The notes under the pieces are model-generated. The model worked only from the letters and a program-made list of their open reading frames with translations, did no database searches and was not told the DNA's origin. From NCBI GenBank assembly GCA_900208305.1, contig OAPG01000012.1, positions 62,001-126,000 on the forward strand: 64,000 bases of DNA. Reading direction: 5' to 3'. Below are positions 1 through 10,001 of the stretch, piece by piece. The DNA is from Melanopsichium pennsylvanicum (Eukaryota; Basidiomycota; Ustilaginomycetes; Ustilaginales). The stretch's first letter is position 1. Each line of letters opens with the position of its first letter. The translations under genes were made by a program, and so were the position numbers.

Positions 1-2026
1 TTTCCCAATCATTGAACGCCGCTATCGCGAGCACAGCTCGTATTGCTTCCATAGGTGCAACCGGCGCAAATATTTCGTCATAGTCAATTCCTTGCTGTTG
101 TGTGAATCCTCGTGCTACCAGTCTTGCCTTGTATTTTGTTGGTTTCATATTTGCATCCGTCTTGATCTTGAGTACTAATTTGGAATCAACCAGCCTTACG
201 TTTAATGGTCTGTCAACAATTTCCCATGTCCCTTTCTTTTCTAATCCCTCGACTTCTTTCATTATCGCTTCTCTCCACTTTTGTGCATCTTCGCGTGCCA
301 TCGCCTCTTTGACCGTGGGCATCAAATCTAGCGTCTCTACTTTGGGATTACCGATGAGAGCGTATTTTCGCCTATCATTTGATGATTTTCTTGCTTTATT
401 CTCGCTTTCATCGATTTTGGCTCCTGTTGACGAATTAGGGATTTCCTCGCGCTGAAGCTCTTCAGATGGAATCTCCTCCTGAATTTCTCCTTGGTTTTCT
501 GGGAAATCATCATCCACTAGGTGTTTTAGGGCATCCTCGTAATCTTCGTAATTCGCGTCTTGATCCTCGTATCCTAGATCTGGAATTTCTGCATTGTCAA
601 CCGGTGCTTTTGGCGGATAGATTTTTAATGGGAGGAACTCTGTTCTATCTTGCCAACTTTGTTGTTCGAGGAATTTAGCCGAATTACTCCAGAATAAATC
701 CGGTTTGTAGTTTGGACTGTAAAATAGCCAACTTTTCCTTGTCAGACTGTATCCAAGCAGTACCGCCGCAACAGCTCGAGCATCGATTTTGCCGTGTTCC
801 CGCCTTCCTTTAGGAATAAATACCCATGCAAGACAACCAAATACCCTGAGTAGTTGGACAAATCGATCCGGTTTCCGTTTAAATGCCTTTTCGTACGGTG
901 TGAGTCCATGTTGGTCTGGAGTGAGGTTAATGGTGAAAGCCGCTGCTTGGACTGCAAATGGCCACAGGTTTGCTGGTAATTCTCGTTGGCTAAGCAGCGC
1001 TCGCACTCTCTCCATGAGTGTGCGATTCATCCTCTCTACACGCCCATTCTGAGTACTGGTGTATGGCGAGGTCTTTTCCCAAAGAATTCCTTCATTCGCG
1101 CTCCATTGATCTGCTAGAGTGCTGGCCCATTCTCCACCATTATCTGACCTGATTCTTTTGACCTTGTTGCCTGTTTGATTTTCCATGAATTTCGTCCAAT
1201 TTTGTAGGCACCCGAGTGCATCGCTTTTCTTGAAAATTGGCGTAGCCAATATGTACCCGCTATGGTCATCAACAGCTACAAGGATGTTCCGATATTCAGA
1301 TGTCCCTGATAAATCTGTAATTAAATCGACGTGAATTAATCCGAGTACTTCGCTGTCCCTTTCTCCACTGCCCTTTCCCATTCTTGCCTGTGTGCTTTTG
1401 GCAGCGATGCACTCGTGACAATCCAATGAATCTTCAGGGTCCAATTTGACTTCGCTTGATTCACTAAATCTCTTGATGATTGCTCTAGCTTTATCTCGGC
1501 CTGGGTGGCCGAGCCTTTCGTGCCATAGGTGTTCCTTGGATACTTTTCTGCTCGGTTCGCGAATTTGCATTTTTTCTGGTAGGCATTCGAATAATTCTTC
1601 TGTCTGATGTAGCCCATAATTCTCACGCTGGTTGGTACGAATTTCCAACCAATTTCTCTCAACATTTTCTTTTACTCCAATAATCACACCATCTGGGAAA
1701 TAAATCTTTCCTCCTGAATTTTCAAAAATCACTCGTGCACCACTCTCTTTCATCAAGGCAATAACAGATAATAATTTTATATTCGCTTTTGGAACATATA
1801 ATACATTACGCAGGTGAACTTGCATAATGCCTACATGAGCGAATATATCTCCAATTGCTTTGATCTCCAATGATCCTTCTCCGGCCGTGTGAACTTGGCC
1901 TGAAAAAGGTTTTGGGTCAACGAGCAATGAGAAATCATTTACCATATGCATGCTCGCACCAGAGTCCACAACCCAAGTATCTGGGTTAATTTCTTTGTGC
2001 GAGCTCGTGAGGGTGCACCAAAATTC
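1..2026 (-). CDS. pol: copia Pol, partial: protease, integrase, start of reverse transcriptase
   Basis: The frame opens directly after the gag TAG and has no stop in 675 codons down to the edge. In order it shows an aspartic protease (VVDSGAS, about 1940-1960), a GAG-pre-integrase zinc-binding region (LWHERLGHPG, then CHEC, about 1400-1530) and an integrase core with the expected acidic residues (HVDL near 1325, RSDNGGEW near 1130, RVERMNR near 1025). After a low-conservation linker rich in E and D (about 420-600), the reverse transcriptase begins (YKARLVARGFTQQ, about 80-125). The catalytic YVDD box lies outside the window. No frameshift or nonsense codon was found, so this copy may be recent. 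It has no ATG of its own at the start, which fits expression as a Gag-Pol fusion. Confidence 0.88.
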
Positions 2027-2029
2027 CTA
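2027..2029 (-). promoter_or_regulatory. in-frame UAG between gag and pol (candidate read-through site)
   Basis: The codons read AGC CAG TAG GAA TTT on the minus strand. Gag and Pol are in the same frame with this amber codon as the only interruption. That is the layout used by retroelements that make Gag-Pol through stop-codon suppression. A nonsense mutation in a single-ORF element would look the same from one copy. Confidence 0.6.
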
Positions 2030-3001
2030 CTGGCTCGTTTTGGCGTCCGGGGCCGGCTGGTTGTTTTGTTGCTGGTATGAGCACTGCCTAGCAATGTGCC
2101 CAACTTGTCCACAGCTATAACATTTCGGCCTCTCATTAGGCTTACTGGGATCGCGCCGTCCTTGCCAATAGTAGGGAGTATTGGCCTCCTTGGGACCACT
2201 TACATTTGCTGCCCGAGCTTGATAATGGATTGGGTTTCTTCTAACAAATGTACCAGGTCCGAGTGTCTCGTGCTGGATCTGCTTGGATTCTAAAGCCGTG
2301 CAAAGAGCTTTGAACGAGGAAGTCGGATGCATATCTAAGGTTACCTGGTAAATTGGGTTTCCGTACAGTTGCTGGCGCACGTAATGCGTAAGAGTGTGGT
2401 CGATGAACGGATATCCAATTAAGGTTGCCTCGTTGGAAAGGTCCTCGATGTACTTGATGTACTTCCTCACATCGTTGTGAAGGACCCTCGCACATACTAT
2501 TTGATCCAGGATCAATTTAATCCTTTCTTCGTTGTCGACCGTGAGATCTTCTCTGATCAGCTTCCAGAGCTTTCCAACATGAGCAACTTTTAATCCGATG
2601 ATTTTGCTCTTGAGCGAGTCGAGTCCATCCTCGCCTCCGGTTTTCATCTTGCTAATGATGATTGAACACATCATGTTATCCAAATGTTTATTCCAACCTT
2701 CGCTGTTGGGATTTTTCTCGCCTGTAATATATTCGGCGACTCCCTCGAGGGATAACATTAGTCGTTCAAAATCTGAATTCCAAAATCCCCAGTTCTTGCT
2801 CGTAAGTTCGCCCAGGCTGCTGAAATGTTTCTGCATGATGATTGGGTCGAGGTTTCGGATCGGCTGGAAGTCACACTCGTCTTCGAGTTCTTCTTCATCG
2901 TCGTTATGAGTGGGGGCGGTGTTCTTGTTTCTTCTTGCTCGAGTTTTCTTAGCTATGCCTTGAGCCTCGACTGGCATAGTCTGTGGTTCGACGCTGGACA
3001 T
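2027..3001 (-). CDS. gag: copia Gag polyprotein
   Basis: This 324-residue protein starts at an ATG at 3001 that follows an A-rich leader made of repeated AACAAGAA units. The middle part resembles the UBN2/copia-type Gag fold, with a W-rich start near residue 70 and helices rich in L, I and K. A single CCHC zinc knuckle (C-Y-S-C...H...C, spacing CX2CX4HX4C) lies near residues 293-307 and would bind the element RNA during particle assembly. The frame ends at a TAG (2027-2029) and continues open in the same frame into pol. Most translation should give Gag alone, with occasional read-through giving Gag-Pol. The call is firm; the read-through mechanism is inferred. Confidence 0.9.
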   Translation of the reverse strand: MSSVEPQTMPVEAQGIAKKTRARRNKNTAPTHNDDEEELEDECDFQPIRNLDPIIMQKHFSSLGELTSKNWGFWNSDFERLMLSLEGVAEYITGEKNPNSEGWNKHLDNMMCSIIISKMKTGGEDGLDSLKSKIIGLKVAHVGKLWKLIREDLTVDNEERIKLILDQIVCARVLHNDVRKYIKYIEDLSNEATLIGYPFIDHTLTHYVRQQLYGNPIYQVTLDMHPTSSFKALCTALESKQIQHETLGPGTFVRRNPIHYQARAANVSGPKEANTPYYWQGRRDPSKPNERPKCYSCGQVGHIARQCSYQQQNNQPAPDAKTSQ

Positions 3002-3252
3002 TTTCTTGGTTCTTGTTTCTTGTTCTTGTTTCTTGTTCTTGTTAGCTCGTCGTTCTGAGCATTCAGACTCTTAATCAGTTGAAGGTTGTTATTCTTGGTT
3101 CTTATTTGCTTGATTTTTCTGACTATTTACATGCTGAATCTTCGGGTTTATATACCTTCGTCGCGGCCCCCAAAATTCGGCAAAGACAGGGTAATCTTGT
3201 CAAGTATCGTTCGCTATACACGTATTACAATATTTCCCTCTTATTAATGTCA
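3002..3252 (-). other. presumed 5' LTR and leader of the copia element
   Basis: On the minus strand this interval starts TGACATTAAT, contains a TATA box (TATATAAA, plus strand 3148-3154) about 145 bases before the gag ATG, and ends in A-rich leader repeats. A promoter ahead of gag fits an LTR. The second LTR is outside the window, so the exact LTR length and primer-binding site cannot be set. Confidence 0.5.
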
Positions 3253-3315
3253 GGGGTTCGAGCCCCCTATTGGGAGCCATGAATGTCGTGGGTTCGAGCC
3301 CCCTATTGGGAGCCA
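3246..3315 (+). repeat. two tandem tRNA-Lys-like 3' halves followed by CCA
   Basis: Copy A (3246-3279) and copy B (3282-3315) are 34 bases each, spaced 36 bases apart, and differ at two adjacent bases. Each has a T-loop (GGTTCGAGCCCC), the 3' strand of an acceptor stem (ATTGGGA), a discriminator G and then CCA. Copy A folds a perfect five-pair T-stem; copy B does not. From memory, the layout matches the 3' half of fungal lysine tRNA. No 5' half is present, so this is not a tRNA gene. Nuclear tRNA genes do not encode CCA, so the sequence may come from a mature tRNA or be a coincidence. Confidence 0.6.
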
Positions 3316-3479
3316 TCGCCTTCAGTTTCTTCGCTTTGTCCGCATTCAGCTTTATTCGCCTCATGCCTTAATTCATCTGCCCATCTAATTCGGTCGGCGC
3401 AATATCTTCAACTTTAACAATAGCAATTCCTACAACTGAAAATTCTGTTGTGTGCCTTTTTTTTCGCCTTGGAGGAAAA

Positions 3480-4170
3480 ATTCCAAAAAACTTTGCAAGA
3501 AAATGTGTTCATTGTATGGAGGCTGTGTCATGCTAATCTAATCACAATTGCTGCTTGACAAGCATGGGTTCATGTGCTCTGAGCCCAAGTTGAATCACTC
3601 AATGATGCTGTCTTTCTGGAAGAAGCAGGCTTTGACCTGCAGACAAGTTGCAGAGTTGGTCAAGCTCCAGTTGTTCAACATGCTATGCAGCAGGGCCAAC
3701 CCATACAATTGTGGTTCAAATCTTTTGCTTCTTGTTGCCTTTGTACATGCCTTGGTCTAACATGGCTGAAAGGGATTTTGGAAAGATCAGATGCTTGTGT
3801 AGGTCAACAGGAGCTTCTGTGAGGCTGACAACATCAGGGTAGTGATTGACCAACAGCTGAGCACCATCACACCGGCAATGGCAGTTGGTTGGATTTACAG
3901 ATGCAACTGCTGGATGATGGTAGCCAAGCATGGTCACCCCTTTGATCCTGAGCACAATGCAAGTGGTGCTCTGCAGTGCTATGGACTTATTAGTAGACTT
4001 GTTAGTAAGCCAGATGTTATTGATCCCACACTGTAACCACAATTATGTATGTACTTGCAAATGAATGATTCTGCATTGCTCTGTGACAATGAGAAAGCTC
4101 AAACCATTACATTGAATGGAATCACAACAGCATTGGCTCATCACACTTGCAAAAGATTTGATGTCTTTTG
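3480..4170. repeat. CpG-stripped repeat relic
   Basis: Only one CpG occurs in about 690 bases despite moderate GC content, while TG and CA are abundant. No ORF here has a recognisable domain. The composition matches the larger CpG deserts at 30541-34013 and 53160-54879, so I read it as an old, heavily mutated mobile element. Confidence 0.6.
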
Positions 4171-5943
4171 TGTTAGACCGGCAAGAGTTGCTCGAAAGAA
4201 GAAATGCAAGAGAAAGATCAAGAGAGAGAGAGAGACAAACAAAAAAGGGGTGCTTTTCGGGTGCTGCCAGGCACAAGCATCGCGGCACGGCATGGTTTGC
4301 TTGCCCGCGATGCAAGGGGCTGCAGCACAGTGAAGACAATGTGTTGTCTGAGACTGTGTAATTTGGTGAAATTTTTGGGTCCGTACAAAATGGTGAAAGG
4401 CAGAGAGACAGGGGGAAGGGGAAATAGAAGCCGAGAATATGCTGTTTAGGTGTTCTGTACCTGCATACACACTCGCTTTTTTTTTTTTTTTTTTTTTTTC
4501 TTAAACCCCCCTCCCTCTTCCTCCCCTTGTTTCGACTTTTTTTCTTTTAACACTTCCCACACATTCGGTTGGCTTCCGATACTTTCGGCCCCCAAACTCA
4601 CATTCATCTCAGTATGCAATCGGAACATTCGAATGATCGTGGATCGGAATCGACATGTGAAACCGACCAAGTGGGGCGATGATGAGTTGGGAAAAGTCAA
4701 AAAGATATATTAATATGTACAGTAAAATTTTTTGAAATGGTATATGCATACGCCGTTTTGAATGTAATTTACCTTTCAACTCTGATACAGTAAAAAAAAA
4801 AACTACGTTGAGGAATATGTTCAACTTGGCAATTTGGAACCCAGCAGAGGGGCGGGAGAGTGGGTCTTTTGGTCACTCGGTTGCGGTGTATGCTTTCTTG
4901 TCTTAGAACCTCGTGTGTAAGTGTGTGTATGTATGTGTGTGTGTGTGTGTGTGTGTTCACATCTCGGGCTCGCTTAAAGAACCAAATTTTGTATGCTCTC
5001 TTCAACTCAATATGAGATACAGTAAATTACATACAGTAAACGATAAAGTATACTGTAATTGGTTTTGGTGCCTTTTTAATTATGGGATGGCCGTGCCGTG
5101 TTGAATTAGACTCTTAAACTGAATTACAGTAGACTAACAGCGCGGTAGCGAATACAGTAAATTTACAAATACGTACTATAAAATATCTCGTCATTTACAG
5201 CAACGTATTTGTAAATGTATTGTAAATCACTGTACGAATACTAAATTACTGTAGTTGATGGAGTGTTGTGCACGCACACTGCGATTTCGCCTTTTGAGCC
5301 ACATTGACTACTGTTTTCTGGATTGGCTTGCTTGCCGTTGCTCACCGTCAATCATCCAACATCACCATCCTCTTCCTTTTCCTTGCATTGTCCAATACTT
5401 TCATCATTATTATCGTCACCATCAACTTCATACATACATTGGCTAGACTATCAGTTTGACACTACGCAGTCGCCACCTCGTGTCTCTGTTTGGGCGATCA
5501 AATCCGCATTCTTCGTCATACAAATAACGACTCTATCTACCACACTCTTCCATCAATCATTGCTGCGGTCTGCGCTGTTCGCCCTTCGCGCTCGTTGATA
5601 CCTATATATCTCTCACACTGATTACGCACGTCTCCAAAAACGGCCGTGTGGCCTTGATAATGCTCTACTTACCAACAGCTCCCATTCCCCACGTCCAATT
5701 TGATTAGCAGCTTCATCGCCACACCCAACATCGACACCCAATGCCATCCCGCTTCTGACACCTTTCCACTCACTCAACCTTTCGCGCTTCGTGTCAAATA
5801 GACTTGATCCTACTCGATTCACACTCTGCATGCATTCCACTAGGGTTGCGCACCCTTCCTAAGCGCACTTCAAGGTCGGTGCTGCCCTTACTCGCCATCA
5901 CTGCGATTCCGATTTCCATTTGCGCATTTGCCTATTTCCGAAC
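4171..5943. other. intergenic region with TACAGTA cluster, upstream of the GPCR gene
   Basis: No credible gene is seen. The stretch holds a T-run of over 20 bases (4478-4499), a GT microsatellite (about 4935-4955), and eight TACAGTA/TACTGTA heptamers between 4718 and 5253. The last 700 bases are the likely promoter and 5' leader of the receptor gene, pyrimidine-rich close to its ATG. Confidence 0.6.
4718..5253. promoter_or_regulatory. cluster of TACAGTA/TACTGTA heptamers
   Basis: Eight exact copies start at 4718, 4786, 5018, 5032, 5051, 5125, 5153 and 5247, in both orientations. They lie 0.7-1.2 kb before the receptor ATG. The clustering suggests a binding-site array, but no factor is assigned. 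Confidence 0.4.
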
Positions 5944-8529
5944 ATGAGCGCGACTTCAATGATGACGAGTTCCCTCTACCAATCCCACCCCTGGTGGTCT
6001 CGCTACGACGATCCATCCGTACGTGTCATCGCCGCCGACAACAATACCAATGACACCGCCACCTTCCAACGCGAATCCGTTGGCACCACCGGAAACACGG
6101 TCGACATGGTCATCTGCTCCCTCTCCTTCGCCGGTTCAATCGCCATCATTCTTCCCTACGTCCTCAATCGCAGATCACGCAAGTTGCGCCACGCCCTCAT
6201 CCTCGGTCTTGCCACTTCCGACCTTGTCACATCCATCGTCATCATCATCACCACCGCCTGCTTGATCGCACAGATCAACCTCGTCCACCATGAACATCCC
6301 TGCACCATTCTCGGCTACATCCTCGTCAGCTCCATCTTCTCCCAGCATCTCTGGAATTTGAGCATTGCCATCGTCACCTACATGATCTTGGTACATCCAC
6401 TCTCCAATTTCACTCTCACCGTAGAGAAGAGGGTCAGGTGGTTGTGGCCCGTCTTTTGGGTCGTGTCTTTTGCCATCAATGCCATATCGTTTGGTTTGGG
6501 CGGTTTTGGCTTCAGAGGTGGCTACTGCGTGTTTACGACCGGCTTCTACTTTACCAGCATCTTCCAGTTTGTGCCCCGTGCCATCGTATTCACAGTCATC
6601 CTGTGTCTCTACACTCACCTCTTCTTCTTCCTCAGGAGGACCAATCTCTTCAGCAGAGCAAACCACTCCAACTCGATCAACCTCGCCCGTCACCGTTCCA
6701 CAACCCACAATCAAACTCAGTCGACCAAGCATCACGATCTCAATCCGCCACACAACCAAGCGGGTCAACCTCTGCTGGACACAACTCCATTCACACATGT
6801 GCTCGCCACCTCTGCTACCGATTCCGCGCTCGCATCCAAAGCCAACGGCTCGTCCGCCACTTCTTCGGCTGCAGCTCGCTCTAGTAAAACCTCGTCGGGC
6901 AGCCGTGTCACCCCAGTCTTGAACCAGAACGACCCAAATTCCGCCATCGCTTCCGACCGTCGCTCATCCTCGCTGGTCGAAAAGGATGGCTTAGCACAGA
7001 TGTCGACGTTCGAACCGTGGCGGAAGTATTCGGATCCCACGGACCGCCAACCAGAGACGTTGCTCTCTGGCGTCGTTACGCACAGCAGCAACACCCACGA
7101 TCCATCAACGCCCACGCCACGCGCCACGTACGGATTGTTGGATCCAAACTACAGCATGGCGCCGCGCAGACGTATGCCCTCCGAGCTGGACATTGAAACC
7201 GCAAACAATCTTGACCAGCAGTACGACGGTAGCAGCATCAGCCCGCATTCTCCCGGCGCTTCTTCTGCGGGTGGAACCGCCGGCGGTGCAGCGACGCTTT
7301 CGAATCAAGGGTCGAGCGCTCCGTTGAACAGCTCGTTCCCGCGTGGATCGGGCGATGAATCGATTCATCCCCTCAGACTACACACCAACAGGAGGCCCTT
7401 TACTGCCGAAGAAGCACGCAGCCACACCCAGTCGAACAACGTCAACAGCAACAACAGCACGGATACCACTTCCACAGTCACGATAGGCAATTCAGACCAC
7501 GATCAGCAGCAGCAGCAGCAACTGCGACTGCAAGTTCAGCTGCAGCGTCGAGCATCTCTGCCCAACACGCGCTACAATTACGATTCGGATTCGTCGCTCG
7601 ATTTGGATGTGGATCACCCTAAATCGCATCGCCGCATGAGACCACGCAAAGATGCGGGTGATTTCTCGATGATGACTCCGCCCGTTGAGCATCTCAAGCA
7701 CTACACTACGCCTGGGCAGATGAGATATGCAAAGATGGCGGACATCTTGGCCATGGGTGATGATGAGATGGCGCGTGCACGAGCAGGCAATGTTGGGACG
7801 GAACCAGTTCGACGTGGATCTGCGGTTCAGATACTACCTGGCGAAGTGGTGGTCGAGATGCCAACAAAGGAAGCGTTCGAACAGTCATTAGGGGATGATT
7901 GGGTTTGGGGAATGGATGTAACTTGCCAAGATGAGTCTCATAGAAATTATCATTCTTCTCGTCGAATTGGCGGTAACAATAGCACAGCGACAAAGGAGAA
8001 CAATGAAGCAGGGTTGAATACGGGCACATCTTCGACGAGTTCTGGTGACGAACATGGAGTTGATTCTATTGGATCTACTTTGAACCGCCAGGCATCTCTG
8101 TTGCTATTGTTGTATCCTGCGGCTTACTGTTTGTTGTTTTCGATTTCGATTGCGAGATTGTCGGTGGATTTGGCGGATCCGGGAGCGAGTATTAAGAATG
8201 CGAATGATTGGTTACATAGTTTGAGTCGATGGTTGATTTTTGCACAGGGGGCGATCGATGCTCTGATTTTCCAATTTGTGGAAAGGCAGTTTAGGCAGAG
8301 GATGAAGAGAAGGAGAAGGAAAGCCATGGGAGAACAGGTAAAGGATTCATTGACAGGCAAAATGACTAAAGGTGTTAAAAAGTGTTGGAAACAACAACAA
8401 CAACAACAACAAAGTTGCGGTAGGAATGCAAGTGCAATTGCAAGTGTGATAGGGATAGGGAGCAAAAGAGCGCAAGGAGACGAGAATGAAATGGTAGGTA
8501 CAGGTGATATGAATAGTAAAGTTCAATAA
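5944..8529 (+). CDS. Git3/Gpr1-like G-protein-coupled receptor
   Basis: This 861-residue plasma-membrane receptor probably senses a nutrient such as a sugar and signals through a G-alpha protein to cAMP and protein kinase A. That is the role of the Git3/Gpr1 family in yeasts. The first ATG in a normal context is 5944; the frame upstream has only non-ATG starts. Five membrane segments lie within about residues 53-240. They are followed by a very long third cytoplasmic loop (about 240-685), rich in S, T, N, Q and G with poly-Q. The last two membrane segments (about 690-760) lead to a basic tail (RQRMKRRRRK) and a second poly-Q run. The split 5+2 arrangement with a giant loop is typical of the family. 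There is no intron. The ligand is unknown, and a cAMP-receptor-like label is possible. Confidence 0.82.
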   Translation: MSATSMMTSSLYQSHPWWSRYDDPSVRVIAADNNTNDTATFQRESVGTTGNTVDMVICSLSFAGSIAIILPYVLNRRSRKLRHALILGLATSDLVTSIVIIITTACLIAQINLVHHEHPCTILGYILVSSIFSQHLWNLSIAIVTYMILVHPLSNFTLTVEKRVRWLWPVFWVVSFAINAISFGLGGFGFRGGYCVFTTGFYFTSIFQFVPRAIVFTVILCLYTHLFFFLRRTNLFSRANHSNSINLARHRSTTHNQTQSTKHHDLNPPHNQAGQPLLDTTPFTHVLATSATDSALASKANGSSATSSAAARSSKTSSGSRVTPVLNQNDPNSAIASDRRSSSLVEKDGLAQMSTFEPWRKYSDPTDRQPETLLSGVVTHSSNTHDPSTPTPRATYGLLDPNYSMAPRRRMPSELDIETANNLDQQYDGSSISPHSPGASSAGGTAGGAATLSNQGSSAPLNSSFPRGSGDESIHPLRLHTNRRPFTAEEARSHTQSNNVNSNNSTDTTSTVTIGNSDHDQQQQQQLRLQVQLQRRASLPNTRYNYDSDSSLDLDVDHPKSHRRMRPRKDAGDFSMMTPPVEHLKHYTTPGQMRYAKMADILAMGDDEMARARAGNVGTEPVRRGSAVQILPGEVVVEMPTKEAFEQSLGDDWVWGMDVTCQDESHRNYHSSRRIGGNNSTATKENNEAGLNTGTSSTSSGDEHGVDSIGSTLNRQASLLLLLYPAAYCLLFSISIARLSVDLADPGASIKNANDWLHSLSRWLIFAQGAIDALIFQFVERQFRQRMKRRRRKAMGEQVKDSLTGKMTKGVKKCWKQQQQQQQSCGRNASAIASVIGIGSKRAQGDENEMVGTGDMNSKVQ

Positions 8530-10001
8530 GGTAAAATGGTGAAAAAAAAGGCAAAGGAAAAGAAAAAGAAAGATCAGTTGGTTAGTCTGTTGATTGTGTG
8601 CAGTGTATTTGTACTGATTGTAATCTGCTGTCCCCATGGAAAGAAATGAACAAGACACAAAACAAAGGAAAAAGTGAGTAGATGTGTATGAGAAGGAAAC
8701 TGCATAATTGTGTGAGGTTGAAAATGGATTTGATCAAAAAAGGGGGTTTATCTACCGATCAATGGCCAACTGAACAGACACATTGTGTTTATGGTTGTAT
8801 GGATATATTGCATTCAAAAGAGAGAGAGAGAGAGAGTGTGTGTGTGTGTGTGTGTTGTGGTCAAGAAAGATTTTTGGGATTGATCTCAACCAAAAAGGAA
8901 GATTTTGAAACCATAGCCCCCTCTCTCTTTCTCTCCTATTTAATTGGCTCTTTTCAGAATGATTTAGGCTTATTTGGTTTTCCTATCAGGAGATAAGAAA
9001 CCAACTACACCTAAATACATGCCTATATTACCCAACACAACACCTGTCCAACTAATCACCTTGACATTTTTTCAATCTCCCAGCAGGTTTTTGGTTTATG
9101 AAATAGTGAAGTTGGTCAAGTGAATGTTTACCTTATCCCAGAAGTATAAAATTGAAGTTTGAACCAAACATGGAACCATTGATGGAAGTGGTGCAGCAGT
9201 ACCTGCCAAAAGAATCAAAGAAAATAAACCAATTTTTGCAGTAAAGGAAGAAATGATCCCAAGACCAAGCAAATTGGAACAATGTTGTGGAACTTGAAAA
9301 GAAGATCTAATAAAAAGGTGCTTGCATTGTTTCAAAAGGTTGACCAAAGATTCAATATCAGGATGAGGATAGGTAATGGTAGCATTGGTGGGACTGGATA
9401 AACAAGTTGCAGAGAGTGCAGATGAACGTGGTGGAATTATGTTTGTAATTGATGATGGATGAGTCATATTTGATGGTGAAGGAGAGCAAGACAGAGAGAG
9501 AGTGACCGCATGATGTTGATATGTATACAAATATGTGTGCATGCGTGCATGTGTGTATAGATGGTATTAGGACTGGAATACAGGTTGGGAATGTGTTGGT
9601 ATATGTTTGCGAATATGACTGGAAAAGAAAATGCGCACCGTTTGGTTTTGTGTGGGGAGCCGCAAGCACAACAAACCACGTTCCATTCGAGTGGTGATAT
9701 CTCGATCTAACACGTTTAAGAAACACCTTTTTTTTTTCAAACGTTTTGGTGTATATCGCCGATATCAAAGCGCCAAAGCCAATGTGGTTGGCCCCGCACA
9801 GACTAATTGCAAGTCAGAAAGAAATACAGTATAATAAATTATACAAAACTTAGTGCACCTTCTTCTTGGCTTCTATACTTTGCATCACTTTACGAAGACA
9901 ACGTGCTTACCGCCAACACCCACTCTCCCTCATCATCATCATCACGATTACAATCAATACATCAACTGCGCAACCAGCATCTACCAAACTACACTGTCAA
10001 T
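8530..10001. other. intergenic region between receptor gene and MET2
   Basis: No credible gene. It contains an AG/GT microsatellite (about 8817-8856) and AT-rich sequence. The last 200 bases are the MET2 leader, pyrimidine-rich with a TACAGTA at 9825. An in-frame open stretch before the MET2 ATG has no family similarity that I can see. Confidence 0.6.

Larger units (their letters stand above)
1..3252 (-). mobile_element. Ty1/copia LTR retrotransposon, 5' part (3' part beyond the window)
   Basis: The element is read on the minus strand. A leader and presumed 5' LTR end near 3252, gag starts at 3001, and pol runs open to base 1, so the rest of reverse transcriptase, RNase H and the 3' LTR lie outside the window. 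Domain order protease, integrase, reverse transcriptase identifies Ty1/copia. I checked the gag frame codon by codon from 2026 to the edge: the only stop is the TAG that ends gag. The outer boundary is inferred from a TGACA start on the minus strand beside tRNA-like sequence. It cannot be confirmed without the other LTR. The copy looks coding-competent as far as visible. Confidence 0.9.

Noticed and set aside
3246..3315. tRNA gene
   Set aside because: Only the 3' half is present (twice), no D-arm or anticodon arm is found upstream, and CCA is encoded.
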